64,000 bases of DNA, taken from Lantana camara. Its lineage: Eukaryota; Streptophyta; Magnoliopsida; Lamiales; Verbenaceae. The notes under the pieces are model-generated. The model worked only from the letters and a program-made list of their open reading frames with translations, did not search any database and was not told where the DNA came from. A program made the translations under genes and the position numbers. The first letter of the stretch is position 1, and every line of letters starts with the position of its first letter. Shown here in pieces: positions 60,671 to 64,000 of this stretch. The stretch covers positions 54,136,501 to 54,200,500 of the forward strand of contig CM074860.1 in NCBI GenBank assembly GCA_037501455.1, in the 5' to 3' direction.

Positions 60671-62164
60671 CCCTAGCCTTGTTTTATTGATTCGTTTCAC
60701 TTGTTTTGCCTCTCGTTTGTTCCTTACTTATTTATATTATGTCTCTAATGTATCGTGACCTCGTTATATGTTGTGACATCTCATGCATACCTTATATTAT
60801 GATCTTTATACCTCAATCATGCTTAAGTTATCTTAATTGACTAAGTTATGCGTTTAATTAAATTGTGTTAAGTATGATTCATAGGTCGCTTATTACATAT
60901 GACTTGAGAACTTGATACATTACTTGTATGATGCAATGTGATCATAATTCCCAATATATACCATCGTCGAACATTCCTTGCACATAATTAGCATATTTGC
61001 ATTCATGTCAAAGCCGTGCGTCGTCTTGTTGGGTTTCGAGTCGAGTCTTACCTTTGTTGGTACATTGTCTTGTTAGGTGGTGAGTCTCCGGACGTGTAAC
61101 CTTCCTTGTTCGTACTTGATCTTCGAGGTTCTTGGTAAAGGTGAGGAGTTATATTATGAAAATGTTTTCAAACTGTGGACAATACCGTATAGCCTTCATG
61201 ATTTGGTTCTCAAATTCCCGTTTTGAAAACTATATATATAGGCATAGTATGCCGGATTTTGGGAGCTTGGCTCATTATACTTATATCGTTGCTTATTGAA
61301 AACGGTTTGCAAGTATAGTATGAATCTTGGAATACGGGATAGGTACCCGAATTGTTTTGGTTTTGAAAATGATATATATGTACGTATTTAGCGAGATGTT
61401 TTGGACCATGCTACGAAAGTGGTATGGAGATTGATGTACCTTGCTGGGATGCTTACTTGGGGAAATCGAACTTGAGCTCGGGGATGGAGGTGAGTGATAT
61501 TCCGGGAAGGCAAGGGCCGACGGATGTCCTCATCCAAAGTTCCCACTGTGGACAAGATTACTAAGACTCCGAGAAGGTTTCGGGGTTGAAGTCTTCTTGG
61601 AGAGAGCTCGGTTTCATGGACCGAATTCTCTATGTTATGGATGATCGAGGGTGCGCACCCTCGACATCAATGGCGTGATGGATGGATTGGTTTGATTTCT
61701 TTGGTTTGGGAAGTAAGGTTGGAGGGCTCATTCTCGCCGAGCCGGTTATGTTTCTAGTTTGTGATCCGTTGTTTTGAAAACCCCTCTGCATTGATTTTGA
61801 AAAGTTAAACCGATCATAAACACCTTTAATATCGCATGCATTGTACCCCCTTTTTATTATATTCCTTAGAGTAAATCCTCACCGGTTCCTTTTGAACTGA
61901 CTCTTCAACCTCTGTATTGTCTGCAGGTTTTTTGGAGTCTTCCTAGGTGGTGTGTCATAGAGTCTTGGCTCGTAGAAGTTGTGTTGAGTCTACATTTAAT
62001 TTAAGTTGATGTTCATGTACGTTATTATGGTTTAACGCTTTCGTTAGCCTTGGTGGGCATTACGGTAAAGTTGGAAATGTTACATTCTTGTATGAATTCT
62101 GTTTATGAAAATTGTACAGGTTGGGATCGTGATGATCCAATGATATTTGGATATATTATTCTAT

Positions 62165-62300
62165 CGGGATAGGTGACTAGGTAGTTGAACCTGTATTTAT
62201 GATTTCATTTCGGGACAGGTGCCTAGGAAGTGGAACCCGTATTTATATTATTTCTTATCGGGACAGGTTGCATGCTCTTGAACCCGTTGAACTGTGTGAT
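62165..62300. repeat. Short minisatellite in Fp LTR
   Basis: Three imperfect units of 46-48 bp start CGGGATAGG (62165), CGGGACAGG (62211) and CGGGACAGG (62259); the first two contain GAAC(C)CGTATTTAT-like ends. Confidence 0.75.
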
Positions 62301-62575
62301 GCGTGATTGATCTTGTTAATTGACGTTAATGAATTGATTCCGATTGCATGCTACATGTTTGTTGAAAAAAATTTATGCTCGCTTCCGCATGTCTGTTGCT
62401 TTCTTTACTACGCGTTGAGTCGAGTTGTTTAGGTACCGCCTAGCCAGGTTGTTCGTCCGTCACCGCTTGCTTTGGGAATGGTGCGTATATGGATGTCAGT
62501 TTCATATACGAGCTAGAACCTTAGCGCGGGGTATGATGTGATTGCCCTCCGCCGGGGCGTTACACCCTATTTGGT

Positions 62576-62588
62576 TGGTATCAGAGCC
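62576..62588 (+). promoter_or_regulatory. Primer-binding site, tRNA-iMet type (Fp)
   Basis: TGGTATCAGAGCC, 11 bases after the LTR end at 62564. The following leader (62589-62977) is AT-rich and non-coding and ends ACGTGTAGG against the gag ATG. Confidence 0.92.
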
Positions 62589-62977
62589 GAAGATTCAAAA
62601 CCGGGCTCTTGAGTCATCTCGGGTCGTCTAGGTCGTACGGTAATAGGAATAACTTGCTTATATGCTTTAAATTGATTCTTTTTGCATATGCTACATTGTT
62701 GATTAACATAATAGTTCTTGCATTACATGTACATCTTGATTGAATATGTTGACCTTTTGTTAACTACTTGCCTATATCACTTAACTTGTAACTACTTGTT
62801 GTACTTAAATTAACGTCGTGCTTATGTGTTGGTTTGTTTTCATATATGAACGTCCTCATGATACGTATATCTTGTTAACTATTGCTTCTAAATTATGCAA
62901 TTGCATTGCTTACTTGACAATATGTGACATGAGCATATGACTAATCGACATGCGTACATGATAAGATTACGTGTAGG

Positions 62978-64000
62978 ATGCCTCCTCGTAGAATTGATCG
63001 CTCTTCGGCACGCCAAAATGAGTAAGACCCTCCGGTAGAAAATCAAATTGCACCACCAATGCCGCCTCTGAATGTCAATGAATTGCTCACTATTATGATT
63101 CAGATTTTGCAACTCCGACAAGCACCGCAAACCTTATTGGCACCTCCGGCGTTGATACCTACGCCCACAGTCAAGGAACAAGGGTTTGGAACTAAGGTAG
63201 TAGTTTCCGGATTGGGGTCTGAGAGATCACCATCCTTGATGGCACCTTCGACTTCTCGAGTACCATATAAGGGGTTAGGAGATAGAAAGGCTAAAAAATT
63301 TTGCATCCGGATCAGCGACCCCTTTGGCTATTAAGGGCCGAAACTCGTACAAGCATTATGGGAGCGCCAATCACTTCGGGGATAACTACCGGAAAGGACA
63401 CGGGAAGTGTTTTACATGTTGTGGAAACCCAAAATGTAAAGCTAAGGATTGCGATCAGAGGAGAGGCCACTATATGGATGAGAAGGGTAAGGCTAAGATT
63501 TCTACATCTCAAGTACAGGCTCCTCAAGCTACTAAGGGCCATGACCCGTGTGATCATTATGGTCGTGCTACACACTTTGGGGAAGATTGTTGGTGGAAAC
63601 AAGGCAACTGTTTCAAGTGCGGTAGCACCAAACACTGGGTAAAGAATTGTGATAAACCGGGAACTAGAGGTTCGTATGAACATCATAGTGACATTAGCCA
63701 TAAGGGAGACGAACGTTGGGGAAAGCTTGGATGATGCTTTACTTGTGGAAATTCAGCACCTTGGGTAAGGGATTGTAATCAGAGGATGGACCGACAGAAT
63801 TTGGAAGGGTTTCGTGGGAAGTTAGCAAAGACCTTGACTCAGGAAGAAACCAACGATTGGGCCACCGCTACCGGGCTAACTATGGAAGCGAAAACAGAGG
63901 AACAAAGACTTGGAACTAGGAAGAATGTTGCTAATCCTTGTTTCAGTTCGGGTCTTAAGAGTGTTGTCCCTAGTTCTTTCTCTCAACCTACACCGCGGAA
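62978..64000 (+). pseudogene. gag: Element Fp gag with repeated zinc-knuckle modules (continues beyond window)
   Basis: ATG at 62978 starts MPPRRIDRSSARQNE, followed at once by TAA (63023-63025). The usual gag core between the proline-rich start and the knuckles is not recognisable, so it is probably deleted. After a frameshift near 63320, three direct modules follow (about 63345-63452, 63546-63650, 63672-63776). Each has an HYG.A.HFG block and a CF.CG block. Only CFKCGSTKHWVKNC in the second is a full CX2CX4HX4C; the others have lost Cys or His residues. TGA at 63732-63734 interrupts the third. The frame then stays open to the window end (TLTQEETNDWATATGLTMEAK), without recognisable protease yet. 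Confidence 0.8.

Larger units (their letters stand above)
59304..62564 (+). mobile_element. Element Fp 5' LTR
   Basis: 3,261 bp, TGTGACGCCCCGC to GGGCGTTACA. It holds a donor-like AAGGTAAGAA (GT at 60029-60030), AATCC..GGATT motifs (60591-60670), a perfect hairpin TCGAGGGTGCGCACCCTCGA (61645-61664), GGTTCC..GAACTGA near 61885-61903, CTGCAGGTTTTTTGG with CCTAGGTGG (about 61921-61950), and three about 47-bp units starting CGGGAYAGG (62165-62300). No genes. Confidence 0.92.

Overview
The window looks like repeat-rich nuclear DNA from a flowering plant, probably a dicot with a large genome. The species cannot be named from it. I can assign essentially every base to nested Ty3/gypsy LTR retrotransposons, and I see no host gene, rRNA, tRNA or CRISPR. 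The elements share a tRNA-iMet primer-binding site (TGGTATCAGAGC), a polypurine tract before the 3' LTR, 2.6-3.6 kb LTRs, a Gag starting MPPRR with two CCHC knuckles, a DPG-type protease, an IDD reverse transcriptase, an RNase H, an HHCC/DDE integrase, and a C-terminal chromodomain-like tail ending WETEEKM..YPELF. This fits the Tekay/Del chromovirus lineage.

Layout, outermost first. F0 (plus) is an old element; only the start of its gag (52038-52566) is visible. D (plus) is inserted in F0's leader; its 5' LTR starts left of the window (1-704 and 32148-33819), its internal region is 33820-38023, and its 3' LTR is 38024-39945 plus 50342-52015. A (minus, 705-32142) sits in D's 5' LTR and has the structure LTR-internal-LTR-internal-LTR with one outer target duplication, GCATG. 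B (plus, 9916-23349) is inserted in A's middle LTR, and solo LTR C (minus, 14228-17664) splits B's protease region. E (minus, 39946-50336), a gag-only element, sits in D's 3' LTR and carries solo LTR H (plus, 40122-43097) in its own left LTR. At the right, LTR Fm (minus, from 52567) splits F0's gag, LTR G (minus, 55449-58997) splits Fm, and Fp (plus, from 59304) lies in the internal tail of G and runs off the window. The deepest path is F0 > D > A > B > C, five levels.

No coding region is intact. Stops are mostly C-to-T changes (CAG/CAA to TAG/TAA), with frameshifts, an RNase H deletion in D and loss of most of pol in E.

The most unusual signal is in the LTRs. (1) Most families carry a cluster of short GC-rich palindromes arranged in pairs about 32 bp apart. 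The palindrome sequence changes between families, even between related copies, but the spacing is kept; in A and H the pairs repeat every 83-84 bp. (2) Nearly all LTRs have a good 5' splice donor upstream of that cluster, and most gag ATGs directly follow a TTTNNAG acceptor-like site. Splicing between them would remove the palindromes, a conserved structured block and the PBS. (3) Downstream, diverged LTRs share a cassette: a TTGCAA-loop hairpin with covarying stem, a CAGTC/GACTG hairpin, and TTTTGCAGGT..GCTAGGCGGG about 400 nt before the LTR end. Together these suggest a conserved leader-RNA or LTR control system that I do not recognise as described.
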